Program-made: the position numbers and the translations under genes
Shown: positions 8,589-17,046 of the stretch, one piece after another
How positions within the stretch are numbered: position 1 is the stretch's first letter
How the letters are laid out: each line of letters begins with the position of its first letter
The notes under the pieces: generated by a model
What the model was told of the DNA's origin: nothing
The model's database searches: none
Seen by the model: only the letters and a program-made list of their open reading frames with translations
Source of the DNA: Dictyobacter aurantiacus
Lineage (GTDB): Bacteria; Chloroflexota; Ktedonobacteria; Ktedonobacterales; Ktedonobacteraceae
Length of the DNA: 64,000 nucleotides
Direction of reading: 5' to 3'
Assembly: GCF_003967515.1 (NCBI RefSeq)
Contig: NZ_BIFQ01000001.1
Location: 1 to 64,000, forward strand

Positions 8589-9463
8589 CTAGCGCTTCTT
8601 GCGCAAACGCTGCACATTCTTTTGCGTCAACAGGCGATCTCCTGCCTCTTCTATCACCTCAGCCGTCACCACATAGGTCCCATGACGCAGAAGCAAATAA
8701 TCCAGATGGCAGAGTACCAGGTACATCTCCTGAAAATTGCCCTCCGTCTTCTGCACAAAGGCTTCGGCTGCTCCTTCCGAGAGCGACAACCCCATTTGCT
8801 GAATCTGCTGTTCCAGCAAAACGCATGTCTCTGGTTTTCCAAGGGCCCCAAACGCATGCAGCACCCCCACACGCGATGACAGAGCTGCCATCTTCTGCAA
8901 CCGCTCGGCACTTCCAGAACGGCCCAGCAAGACCATTCCTACGCGACTCCGATCAAAGACATCCCGCAGCACCTCCAGGCCCGCCTGTGAGAGGCCATCG
9001 ACTTCATCCACCATCACCACACCCACTCCATCAGGACGAATCATGCCTGACATCGGCCCGCTCTCTTGCGCCACCGCACTCGCATGATCAGCAATCATCT
9101 GCAGGCCCCACAGCAGCAAGGCCAGATCTTGCTCAATACTCTTGGGCGTGGACGTCGCCTTCGGGCGATAGTAGGCCGTTCGTGGCATCGGACACTCCGC
9201 TGGAAAGGCCACCCCCTGGGCCATCAACAACCGCTCAAAAGCTGCCCACTGAGCATACTCTCGCGCCGCCCACGTCTTTCCCACCCCACGATCTCCCACA
9301 CACACCACCAGATACCGATACCGACGGGCAGCTTCACATACCTGCACAAAACGACGATATTCCCGCGTCTGCTCAAACGTGGAGAAGGGGATCTCCAAGC
9401 CGTGCTCTTCTCCCACACGCAGCACTGACTGCCCGGCTGGCGGTCCCCCCTGGCTCCTTTCAA
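8589..9463 (-). pseudogene. AAA+ ATPase (TniB/MuB-like), 5' end lost to an IS insertion
   Basis: The readable protein has Walker A (VGDRGVGKTWAAREYA), Walker B (GVVMVDEVDGL) and an AAA+ C-terminal lid with helices (EGNFQEMYLVLCHLDYLLL). This layout is typical of TniB/TnsC/MuB or ORC-like element ATPases. It ends 12 bp before the protelomerase-like ATG, so the two formed an operon. The frame runs upstream into the IS at 9464, so the native start is missing. An in-frame GTG at 9425 or 9416 could serve as a replacement start and would still include the whole Walker domain. No DDE (rve) transposase or TniQ is present beside it, which argues against a plain Tn5053-type transposon. Confidence 0.65.
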
Positions 9464-10861
9464 GTATAGGTTTTTGGAGAAGGAGGAAAAAACCTGGCGA
9501 GTCATGGTTTTCTGCTATAATACAAAACGATTTCCACATCATTTGTAGGAGAAAACATGAATCGCCATCATTTATTATCGCAATGGTCGGACCAGGTGTC
9601 AACGGCCTTTCCTCATCTTCGCTCATCGCAACTCAACGGGCTCGTCCTCTGGAGCGTTGGCATGACGCTGCTGGGCGCTTGTGGATGGTCGCAGATCAGT
9701 GCTCTGCTCGCGTGTGTCCTGGGTCAATCCGAGGACGCAGTAGCTCAACGTTTACGGGAGTGGTATCTGGATGCACATGACAAATGCGGTGACAAGCGAC
9801 GGGAGATCGAGGTCTCCACCTGTTTTGCTTCCCTGTTGCGATGGGTGGTGCGCTGCTGTGGACCTCACACGCGCCGTATGGCACTGGCCCTTGATGCCAC
9901 CACCCTGGGAGAACGCTGGACAGTGCTCTCGATCTGTGTGGTTCTTCGCTCCTGTAGTATTCCAGTGGCCTGGAAAGTGTTGGGGGCGCATGAGAAAGGG
10001 TCCTGGCGACCGCATTGGGAAGGCTTACTCGCGCATCTGCACGGGTGTGTGCCTGGAGAGTGGTTCGTGATCGTGATGGCTGATCGCGGACTCTATGCCC
10101 AGTGGCTCTATGAAGGGATTCGCACCTGCGGCTGGCATCCCTTCTTACGGATCAACGGCAACTGTAAAGCTCGACGAGTTGGCTCAGACGACTTTGAGAT
10201 GATCGCGCAGTGGGTGCCCACACCTGGTCTATCGTGGAAAGGGCGTGTGGAGTGCTTCGCGAGCAAGCAGGCGCGGGTCAACGCGACGGTGTTGGTGCAT
10301 TGGGAAGAAGGCTACGAGGGTCCCTGGGTCGTGCTGACGGATCTGCTTCCGCAGGAGGCTGAGGTGTGTTGGTATCGCATGCGCACCTGGGTCGAAACGG
10401 GGTACAAAGATTTCAAGCGGGGACTCTGGGGATGGCATCACAGTAAAATGACGCAAGCAGGGCGTGTGGAGCGTTTGTGGTTGGCGATGGCAGTTGCCCA
10501 ACTGATGAGTGTGAGCATGGGGTGTGTCGCTGAAGAACAGCAGCGAGCGGCAAACAGTGAGCAGGAGTTGCCTGCAAGCCATATTGCGCGCAAGAAACGC
10601 TGCAGGCCCAACCATCAGCCGCGAGTGCGTCGATTGAGTTGTGTGGTACGCGGGCGGTTACAGGTGCTAGCAACCGTGCTCAATGACGAGCCGTTGTTGC
10701 AGGGGCAGATGCTCGATGAGCCATGGCCGCAAGACATGCAACCACCCAGAAAGCTACCAAGCGCCTCAGAGCGACACAAGCGGGAGAAGAAACAGGAGCG
10801 TAAGCGCCGAGCCCGAGCTCGTGAACGGGCCAGCGCTTAACGTTCCCCAAAAAACCTATAC
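9464..10861 (+). mobile_element. IS4-like insertion sequence with GTATAGG ends
   Basis: Imperfect terminal repeats GTATAGGTTTTTGG (9464-9477) and, inverted, GTATAGGTTTTTTGG (10847-10861) enclose one transposase gene. It sits in the 5' part of the AAA+ ATPase gene. I find no target duplication next to the ends. Both flanks carry CCCCTGGCTCC within 20 bp of an end, which could be chance or a sign of rearrangement. Confidence 0.7.
9557..10840 (+). CDS. IS4-like DDE transposase
   Basis: A protein of 427 residues that looks intact. Acidic residues fall at ALDATTLGERW (first D), VMADRGLY (second D) and WVETGYKDFKRGLWGWHHSK (E with the IS4-type YREK-like spacing). The C-terminus is very basic (KKQERKRRARARER). 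AGGAG lies 6 nt before the ATG, and TATAAT near 9515 in the IS leader may be its promoter. It catalyses cut-and-paste movement of the surrounding IS. Assignment to the IS4 superfamily is confident; the subgroup is not. Confidence 0.75.
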   Translation: MNRHHLLSQWSDQVSTAFPHLRSSQLNGLVLWSVGMTLLGACGWSQISALLACVLGQSEDAVAQRLREWYLDAHDKCGDKRREIEVSTCFASLLRWVVRCCGPHTRRMALALDATTLGERWTVLSICVVLRSCSIPVAWKVLGAHEKGSWRPHWEGLLAHLHGCVPGEWFVIVMADRGLYAQWLYEGIRTCGWHPFLRINGNCKARRVGSDDFEMIAQWVPTPGLSWKGRVECFASKQARVNATVLVHWEEGYEGPWVVLTDLLPQEAEVCWYRMRTWVETGYKDFKRGLWGWHHSKMTQAGRVERLWLAMAVAQLMSVSMGCVAEEQQRAANSEQELPASHIARKKRCRPNHQPRVRRLSCVVRGRLQVLATVLNDEPLLQGQMLDEPWPQDMQPPRKLPSASERHKREKKQERKRRARARERASA

Positions 10862-11012
10862 CTGTAAGCCCCCTGGCTCCCCTGCAACCCTCTCTCGGCA
10901 GTTCTCGTTTTCCTCTCCCCGTTCATCCTCCCCCGCTCCCTCCCGCGTCCACATCCGCAGATCCAGGGATCCTGGCAATCACGTCTGCTCCTGCTCCATC
11001 CGCACACAGAGG

Positions 11013-11402
11013 ATGTCTGACGCTCTCACCACGCTCGACGTCGCCAACATCCTCCGCGGTGATGCGACGACGGTTCACCGCTGGATCCAGCACGGCAGGC
11101 TCGAAACCATTCGCCCAGGGGCAGATTCTATCCTCCCGCTCCCCTGTCTCCCGCACACCCGCGCAGACAAAAACTGTTCGATATCGTATAGGTTTCTTCA
11201 GAAATGCCGCCTCGGCGCAGGGTGGCGCAACGTCATGCCGGGGAGCGTAGCGCGCCGCTGCCCGTTCATCCTCCTCCCCTGCCTGCAGGTTCTCCCAGCA
11301 GATACCATGGGGCCGCGCCACCATCCGAGGGAAACGCTCCCGTTCCTGGTAGCAGGCTCCTCCACCATCACAGTGCTCACACACACCACCCTCCCCCGGT
11401 GA
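11013..11402 (+). CDS. Excisionase-type HTH_17 protein, possibly frameshifted
   Basis: The product starts MSDALTTLDVANILRGDATT and continues VHRWIQHGRLETIRPG, a textbook MerR/excisionase-type DNA-binding domain over residues 4-38. After RPG the expected wing sequence is not clear in this frame and the rest is low in complexity, so the gene may be frameshifted or decayed. It is the only plus-strand gene of the island and could be its excisionase or a repressor. A rival minus-strand frame over the same bases has no recognisable domain. Confidence 0.4.
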   Translation: MSDALTTLDVANILRGDATTVHRWIQHGRLETIRPGADSILPLPCLPHTRADKNCSISYRFLQKCRLGAGWRNVMPGSVARRCPFILLPCLQVLPADTMGPRHHPRETLPFLVAGSSTITVLTHTTLPR

Positions 11403-11473
11403 AGAGCAACGCCAGGGGGCTCTGCACCTGCCCCTGATCTCCCTGGTCCTCGTTCGAGTGTGTAAAATATTTT

Positions 11474-13184
11474 GGCTCTTCCGCACTTTCCGTGCTCCAT
11501 CATCCAGCTTTCAAAACCTTTTGGCGTAAGAGCGGGAAACCACCTCGCCCATACATGGATCGCTTTATATATTTCAATTTATTTATTTTTCCTTCGACAG
11601 GTCCATTGCTGTACGGAAGAGTGAACGCTGCGTGGAGAGCAGAACCTTCTTTTTCCAAGCCCTGAGCAAAGGTCACCAGGTCGCTAATCCCGCTCAGTTG
11701 GCAGTCCCAGAGCCAGGTATCCAGTGGTTTGGCGTTGTGCACTGTGAGCATCACGACAAATTGTTGGACTAATCCATAGGCTGTTTCGATGCTTGGTACT
11801 TTTCGCAGCAGAGCAAGGGCCTCTCGTTCTTGCTTCTCCAGATGTTCAGGATTGTGAAGAAACAGCCAGGCAAGATGGCGCGGAGCCAGTTTGTTTGTTC
11901 TCGTCTGCGTGTTTTGTTGCGTTTGGTCGGCTGCCTCAGCTCTCTCGTCCTGTTGAAGTTGAACCCAGCGGTAGACCATCATCCAACTACCAGTAAATCC
12001 ACGCTCTTGCACATCCTTCCATAACTGGTCGATGGTGCGGCATCCTGCTTCCCAACGCTCTTGCAGATATGGGCGATATGGGTCAATCGCGCTCTTGGTG
12101 CGAGGAACTCGCTGAAATTCAGGAAAAGTGGAGGCCTGAACAAACTTGCGAACCGTTTGCCGGCTGATCTGGAGTTGTCTGGCGATCCCCTGAATAGTCC
12201 CTCCTTGCTTGGATAACTCCACCACCTGATTGTAGAGTGCCAGGCGTCGGTTTCGTGAGCCCTCGGAGCGAGCTCGCTCGCCACTGGTTCTCTTCTGACG
12301 CGGCGCAATCGTCAAGCTGATTTCCGCTCTTACCTCCTCTGGCATTTGGGTATGACTGAGAAATCGCTCGACAGCTTCCCGAAGATTTTTTAACAGATGC
12401 CAGCGATCTATGACTTGTTGGGCTTGTGGTGCGCCTTCAGTTGCCCCACGTAGGTAGTCCTTGGAACGATCTCGGCTGATAATTTCGACGCCTGGATGCT
12501 TCCTGAGCCAGTCGGCAAAGGTTTCTGCGCTCCTATCTTCCAGCACATCAACTGGTTGGTGACTTTCTAAATTGATGAGGATCGTCCCATAGGTGCGCCC
12601 GCGTCGAAAAGCAAAATCGTCCACACCCAGGATTCGGGGCGTTGGTGACGGTGGGGCCTTCTTTTTGGCTCGTCGGAGAAGTGTATCGGCGCTCACTGGC
12701 ATGGCTAATTGCTCGGTGAGTCGTGAGCCTGCTTGTCCACTGAGAACAACAGCGATGCCATCCAGCAATGTTGCTAACCGAGTCGTTTGCCGGGCTGAAA
12801 CGGGAAGACTAGGCAAGCGTTCGGCAAAGGTTTGTCGCTGGCAAGTGTGATTCAAGCAGCGGAAACGCCGCACTCGTAAAACAAGCTGGACAATGTGACC
12901 GCTGACCGGCAAGTCTTGTGGTGAGCGTGTGTAATAACTATGGATATGAGACGAAACGTGTTGGCAAGATGGGCAAGCCGCTGTGGGACTAGTGGCACAG
13001 GCCGTAATAGTTAGGATCTCCCTGATATGTGTGATGTGTTGAATGGCAAAACCGGATAACGAGAACGGAAGCATTGGCAAGAAGGAGCACCTCATTCATG
13101 ATTTTATTGGAGGCAAAACAATTTCCCTCCATCTTTTTCTACGAATAGGGGTTGCAAGCCCAGCACGGAAAGTGCGGAAGAGCC
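11474..13184 (-). mobile_element. ISL3-family insertion sequence, complete, 8-bp duplication AATATTTT
   Basis: Perfect 23-bp terminal inverted repeats beginning GGCTCTTCCGC (11474-11496 and 13162-13184) are flanked by AATATTTT at 11466-11473 and 13185-13192. Length is 1711 bp. The ISL3 family is known for GGCTCTT-type ends and 8-bp duplications. It has landed in the left terminal repeat of the IS256 element, so it is the younger insertion. Confidence 0.92.
11500..13095 (-). CDS. ISL3-family transposase
   Basis: A protein of 531 residues. The N-terminal zinc ribbon (CPSCQHVSSHIHS...CLNHTC) precedes the DDE core beginning RILGVDDFAFRRG. The next acidic block is ISRDRSKDYLRGA followed by the W/HLLKN helix, and the C-terminus ends in the family block YSNGPVEGKINKLKYIKRSMYG. 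An HTH (IQGIARQLQISRQTVRKFVQ) is inserted mid-protein. The start could also be the internal ATG at 13074. The element's intact ends suggest it is active or recently active. Confidence 0.88.
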   Translation of the reverse strand: MRCSFLPMLPFSLSGFAIQHITHIREILTITACATSPTAACPSCQHVSSHIHSYYTRSPQDLPVSGHIVQLVLRVRRFRCLNHTCQRQTFAERLPSLPVSARQTTRLATLLDGIAVVLSGQAGSRLTEQLAMPVSADTLLRRAKKKAPPSPTPRILGVDDFAFRRGRTYGTILINLESHQPVDVLEDRSAETFADWLRKHPGVEIISRDRSKDYLRGATEGAPQAQQVIDRWHLLKNLREAVERFLSHTQMPEEVRAEISLTIAPRQKRTSGERARSEGSRNRRLALYNQVVELSKQGGTIQGIARQLQISRQTVRKFVQASTFPEFQRVPRTKSAIDPYRPYLQERWEAGCRTIDQLWKDVQERGFTGSWMMVYRWVQLQQDERAEAADQTQQNTQTRTNKLAPRHLAWLFLHNPEHLEKQEREALALLRKVPSIETAYGLVQQFVVMLTVHNAKPLDTWLWDCQLSGISDLVTFAQGLEKEGSALHAAFTLPYSNGPVEGKINKLKYIKRSMYGRGGFPLLRQKVLKAG

Positions 13185-13241
13185 AATATTTTGTGTAAAT
13201 AATACGTAATACGTGATACGTAAGACGTAACGTATAATAGG

Positions 13242-14483
13242 ATGAGGAAGATGGAAGAAGAGAAAAAACGTATGACCATTCGACGCGAACTCATTGATGA
13301 ACTGCTCAAAGAATGCAGCGATCCGAAACAGCTGCTCGCTGAAGGCGGATTTCTCAAACAACTCACTGGCGCGTTGATCGAACGCTGTTTGGAAGCAGAG
13401 ATGGAAGAACATCTCGGCTATCCTAAGCATGGCAAGCGCACTGAAGAATGCACCAACGTCCGCAATGGACGCAGCCGCAAAACCCTCAAAGGATCACAAG
13501 GAGTGGTGAGCATTGACATGCCACGGGATCGTGATGCCAGTTTTGAGCCTGTCTTGATCCCCAAGCATGAAACACGGCTGGAGGGCTTTGACGAGAAGAT
13601 CCTGGCGCTCTACGCCCGTGGCATGACGACCCGTGATATTCAAGCGCAGATCCAGGAGCTCTATGGTGTTGACATTTCAGCCACGTTTGTCTCCAATGTC
13701 ACCGAAGCCGTGCTTGATGAGGTGCGTCAGTGGCAGAATCGCCCGCTGGAGGTGCTTTACCCGATTGTCTACGTGGACTGCCTGGTGATCAAAGTACGGG
13801 AGAACCAGCGCATCATCAATCGCGCCCTCTATCTGGCTTTAGGGGTCAACATGCAGGGCCAAAAAGAATTGCTTGGAATGTGGTTAGGCCACAACGAAGG
13901 CGCCAAATTCTGGCTTTCCGTGTTCACCGAGTTGCACAATCGGGGACTCAAAGATATGTTTGTCGCTTGTGTGGATGGGCTCACTGGCTTGCCCGAAGCC
14001 ATCGAAACGCTCTATCCGCAGACCCAGGTCCAACTGTGTATGGTGCACATGGTGCGCAACTCGCTCAAATATGTGTCCTACAAGCACCGCAAGGAGGTGG
14101 CCGCCGACTTGAAGCAGATCTATGCCGCCGCCACGGAAATGGAAGCGGAATTTCAGTTAGAACTGTTTGCAGAGAAATGGGACCCAAAATATGCGAGCAT
14201 CAGTAAGTTATGGAGAAGCCACTGGAGCCATGTTATCCCGTTGTTTACCTATCCAGAAGATATTCGCAAAGTCATCTATACCACCAACGCAATTGAGTCA
14301 GTCAACATGTCATTGCGCAAGGTGACACGGAACCACCGCATGTTCCCCTCCGAGGAAGCCGTCTACAAAGTCGTGTACCTGGCCATGTTCAATATTGCCA
14401 AAAAGTGGACCATGCCCATTTACCATTGGGTGCCAGCGCTCAATTGCTTTGCTTTGCTCTTTGGGGAGCGTTTTCCCCAATAG
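13242..14483 (+). CDS. IS256-family mutator-type transposase
   Basis: A protein of 413 residues, typical length. Family blocks are ALIERCLEAEMEEHLGYPKH, RNGRSRKTLKG, IVYVDCLVIKVRE (first D), CVDGLTGLPEAIE (second D), VQLCMVHMVRNSLKYV and YTTNAIESVNMSLRKVTRNH (E). No frameshift. An alternative ATG lies at 13251. The ISL3 insertion leaves this gene whole but separates it from the outermost left end, so transposition in cis may be impaired. Confidence 0.9.
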   Translation: MRKMEEEKKRMTIRRELIDELLKECSDPKQLLAEGGFLKQLTGALIERCLEAEMEEHLGYPKHGKRTEECTNVRNGRSRKTLKGSQGVVSIDMPRDRDASFEPVLIPKHETRLEGFDEKILALYARGMTTRDIQAQIQELYGVDISATFVSNVTEAVLDEVRQWQNRPLEVLYPIVYVDCLVIKVRENQRIINRALYLALGVNMQGQKELLGMWLGHNEGAKFWLSVFTELHNRGLKDMFVACVDGLTGLPEAIETLYPQTQVQLCMVHMVRNSLKYVSYKHRKEVAADLKQIYAAATEMEAEFQLELFAEKWDPKYASISKLWRSHWSHVIPLFTYPEDIRKVIYTTNAIESVNMSLRKVTRNHRMFPSEEAVYKVVYLAMFNIAKKWTMPIYHWVPALNCFALLFGERFPQ

Positions 14484-14594
14484 AGCAAAATACATACACA
14501 AAAGTCTTGACAGACTCAAACACGGAAACACCGTAGCTTCTGCCCTCGCGACCAACACCTTCAGCGCAGGAGCATGCAAAACGAGAAAATACCA

Positions 14595-14746
14595 CAGTAC
14601 GTGCGGGGCTTGCCCCCGCTTGCTTGCTCGCCGCTCGAAAAAGCAACGAGCATGATGCGATGCATCACACGCAATCGTTTCTGATCGCTTTGAAGAAGCT
14701 TTACCTTGTGGATGCACAGAAGCGGGGGCAAGCCCCGCACGTACTG
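14595..14746. repeat. Paired REP-like palindromes (BIME-like)
   Basis: Two perfect inverted 27-bp copies (14595-14621 and 14720-14746) lie 98 bp apart. Each contains an internal palindrome GCGGGGCTTGCCCCCGC, so each can form its own hairpin and the pair a larger one. There is no coding sequence between them. Located between the IS256 right end and the hydrolase gene. Confidence 0.75.
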
Positions 14747-14997
14747 CATCTATTTATCTCTTTGCATGTTATTAAGCTGACAGTATTGGCCCACGCGGCC
14801 GAATTTTCCCGCCAGGATATCAAGCGATGGATAGACGATAGGTAACGATCTCTGCATCCAAGGAGCCTGCGGGTATGCTTTCCATAGGACACAAAGACCG
14901 GTGCGTCTCCGCTGTTTTACTGTGTTATCCCTGGTCAATGTGCCTGCAGGTAACGTCAAGAACAGTTTTCAGAAAGCACGAAGGGACCTATTTACGC

Positions 14998-15714
14998 ATG
15001 AATATGAACGATACTTTTGGTAGAGGCATCAATATCTTACTGGTGCATGGAGCTTTTGTGGATGGCTCCAGCTGGAACAAGGTAATCCCCCAGCTACAGA
15101 ACAGAGGCTTCAATGTGCTGGCGGTACAAAATCCACTGACATCCTTACAGGATGACATCGATACCACAACGCGCGCGCTCGCCTCGCTGCAGGGTCCGAC
15201 GCTGCTGGTGGGCCATTCCTATGGTGGCAGCGTGATCAGCGGGATCGGGGCGCAGGCAAGCAACGCGGCGGGCCTGGTCTATATCGCGGCCTACGCACCA
15301 AAGGAGGGGGAGAGCGTGCTGGACCTCAATGGGAAGTTCCCAGCCTCCCCGGCCTCGGCGCACTTCGGCCCCTCGTATCGCGATGGCTTCGTGTGGATCG
15401 ATCCGCCAGCTTTCAGCGCCAACTTTGTGCAGGATATCCCCGAAATCGAGGCGCGAGGACTCGCGGTGGCGCAGAATCCGACCGCGCTGGTCTGTTTCCA
15501 GCAACCATCGCCCGCCTCTGCCTGGAAGCGCTTGCCCTCGTGGTACCTGGTCTCAGCCAACGATCGCACCATCCAGCCGGAGGCCGAACGCTTCATGGCC
15601 AGCAGAATCAAAGCCACCACGCGCGAGGTCCCCTCAAGCCATGCCTCTCCTGTCTCCCATCCGTATGAGGTTGCCGAATTGATTTTTGATGCGGCCCGAG
15701 GCATTAACCGCTAA
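14998..15714 (+). CDS. Alpha/beta-fold hydrolase (copy 1)
   Basis: From ATG 14998 the product has 238 residues. Motifs: LLVHGAFVDGSSW (oxyanion HG), nucleophile elbow GHSYGGS, acid in VSANDRTIQPE and histidine in SSHASPVSHP. This is the EstC/pyrethroid-hydrolase-like group often annotated simply as alpha/beta hydrolase. The start is chosen for the AAGGGA site 11 nt upstream and because upstream residues do not fit the family. A second copy, about 85% identical by eye, lies at 20870-21529 in the opposite direction. Substrate unknown. Confidence 0.8.
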   Translation: MNMNDTFGRGINILLVHGAFVDGSSWNKVIPQLQNRGFNVLAVQNPLTSLQDDIDTTTRALASLQGPTLLVGHSYGGSVISGIGAQASNAAGLVYIAAYAPKEGESVLDLNGKFPASPASAHFGPSYRDGFVWIDPPAFSANFVQDIPEIEARGLAVAQNPTALVCFQQPSPASAWKRLPSWYLVSANDRTIQPEAERFMASRIKATTREVPSSHASPVSHPYEVAELIFDAARGINR

Positions 15715-15802
15715 CAATACTTGCTGCAAGTACGACGCACACGTCCTGATATTGATAAATATCCTGCGTGAGTAGCACCTGCACACAGCATGGAGAAACA
15801 TT

Positions 15803-16327
15803 GTGGGAACAACATACAAAAAGACAGCAGAAAAACAGACATCCGCGACGTATCTGACGACCGAAGCAGATATGACAGAACTGCAGATTCAGGCGGTAAG
15901 CGAGATCCTCAATCAGACGCTCGCCACAGTTACGGCGCTCTTTATCAAAACCAAAAACTACCATTGGCACCTATCAGGCCCCCACTTTTACAACTACCAC
16001 CTGCTCTTTGACTCCCAGGCAGAAGAGCTTTACGCCACGATCGATATCCTGGCGGAGAGAGTGCGGCGCATCGGTGGCACGACCATTCGCAGCGTTGGGC
16101 ACATCAGCCAGCTGCAACGGATCGAAGATGATAATGAGACCGGAGTTGATACCCTGGAGATGGTTCGCCGTTTACTGCTGGATACAAAAATCCTGGCCCA
16201 GTTGCTGCGCGAAGCTCATACCATCAGCAGCGAATGCCATGATATCGCCACCACCAGTGTCCTGGAGAATCTACTGGACGAAACCGAGAAACGGCGCTGG
16301 TTCCTGGCAGAACTGGCCAGACGATAA
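15803..16327 (+). CDS. dps: Dps/ferritin-like DNA-protection protein
   Basis: A protein of 174 residues. The ferroxidase-site signature is clear: KNYHWHLSGPHFYNYHLLFD then SQAEELYATIDILAERVRRI, i.e. W-H...D...E of Dps subunit interfaces, followed by LGG-like IGG. Members oxidise Fe(II) with peroxide and coat DNA in 12-mers. The start is GTG 15803 with GGAGA 7 nt upstream; an ATG at 15872 would give a shorter N-terminus. The N-terminal 25 residues are polar, like Dps DNA-binding tails. It sits between oxidative-stress-type genes. Confidence 0.85.
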   Translation: MGTTYKKTAEKQTSATYLTTEADMTELQIQAVSEILNQTLATVTALFIKTKNYHWHLSGPHFYNYHLLFDSQAEELYATIDILAERVRRIGGTTIRSVGHISQLQRIEDDNETGVDTLEMVRRLLLDTKILAQLLREAHTISSECHDIATTSVLENLLDETEKRRWFLAELARR

Positions 16328-16389
16328 AAAGGACACAGCCGGGAAATGTGTAACATGGAGGCATTGATGCCCATATAGAGTCACATAGT

Positions 16390-16413
16390 CCACCGCGGAT
16401 TCATCCGCGGTGG
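16390..16413 (+). terminator. Hairpin downstream of the dps-like gene
   Basis: Perfect 10-bp arms (CCACCGCGGA / TCCGCGGTGG) around TTCA. No run of T follows, so it is either a weak terminator or a transcript-stabilising hairpin. Confidence 0.45.
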
Positions 16414-16501
16414 CTGCTTCAATATATACTCATATATGGCACAATATCTCTACAATGGGGAGATGCAACAAGGGGATGCATCATAGAAAAGGACAGAACG
16501 A

Positions 16502-17035
16502 GTGACACAGGAGTACACACACCTTACGATACCGGTCACCGACCTGGATCACAGCCAGGGACCGGCCAACGCCTCCATCACGCTGGTCCAATATGGTGAT
16601 TATGAATGTCCATATACACGTCGATCAACAGTAATTGTGCGGGCCATTCAACAACAACTGGGCGATCGGTTACGTTTTGTCTTTCGCAATTTTCCACTCA
16701 CCGAGATCCATGCCCATGCGCTGCATGCGGCATTGGCCGCCGAAGCAGCCGATAACCAGGGCAAGTTCTGGCAGATGCACGATGCCATCTTTCACCATCA
16801 ACACGCCCTGCGAGATGCGGACCTGGCGCAGCTGGCGGAAACGGTGGGACTTGACCTTCAGCAGTATACAGGCGATATGACGATCCGGCGTAACCTGGAG
16901 CGCATCGAGAAAGATGTCGAAGGAGGCGAACAGAGCGGCGTGCAGGGAACACCGACATTCTTTATTAATAGCCGTTTATACAGCGGTTCCTGGCAACAAG
17001 AAGCCCTATTGGCCGCGCTCACAGCCATACAATAA
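16502..17035 (+). CDS. DsbA-like thioredoxin-fold protein with a single active-site cysteine
   Basis: A protein of 177 residues. The thioredoxin fold is shown by ITLVQYGDYECPYTRRSTVI, LRFVFRNFPLTEIHAHALHA, GKFWQMHDAIF and a cis-Pro loop GVQGTPTFFIN. The active site reads C-P-Y-T, so the second Cys of CxxC is missing; the protein may act as a glutaredoxin/S-transferase-like reductant or chaperone. It has no signal peptide, so it is probably cytoplasmic. Start GTG 16502 with AAAGGACAG upstream. Confidence 0.8.
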   Translation: MTQEYTHLTIPVTDLDHSQGPANASITLVQYGDYECPYTRRSTVIVRAIQQQLGDRLRFVFRNFPLTEIHAHALHAALAAEAADNQGKFWQMHDAIFHHQHALRDADLAQLAETVGLDLQQYTGDMTIRRNLERIEKDVEGGEQSGVQGTPTFFINSRLYSGSWQQEALLAALTAIQ

Positions 17036-17046
17036 CAAAAAGATGC

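Larger units (their letters stand above)
11456..14517 (+). mobile_element. IS256-family element split by an ISL3 insertion
   Basis: The right terminal repeat at 14491-14517 (inverted: GAGTCTGTCAAGAC...) matches 11456-11473 plus 13193 onward (GAGTGTGTAAAAT... continuing GTGTAAAT), about 22 of 29 positions once the ISL3 element and one 8-bp duplication are removed. The transposase gene is whole. No target duplication is visible for this element. Tandem 7-bp units like TAATACG fill 13199-13230 between the left end and the transposase start. Confidence 0.7.

Noticed and set aside
8589..9463. AAA+ ATPase as TniB of an ordinary Tn5053/Tn7-type transposon
   Set aside because: No rve/DDE transposase, TniQ or resolvase is adjacent; the partner gene downstream is a tyrosine-recombinase-like protein. 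The link stays open only through the phased repeats.
10923..11486. Minus-strand 187-codon frame as a gene
   Set aside because: No recognisable domain, composition of an antisense shadow, and the plus strand encodes a clear HTH_17 domain over the same bases.
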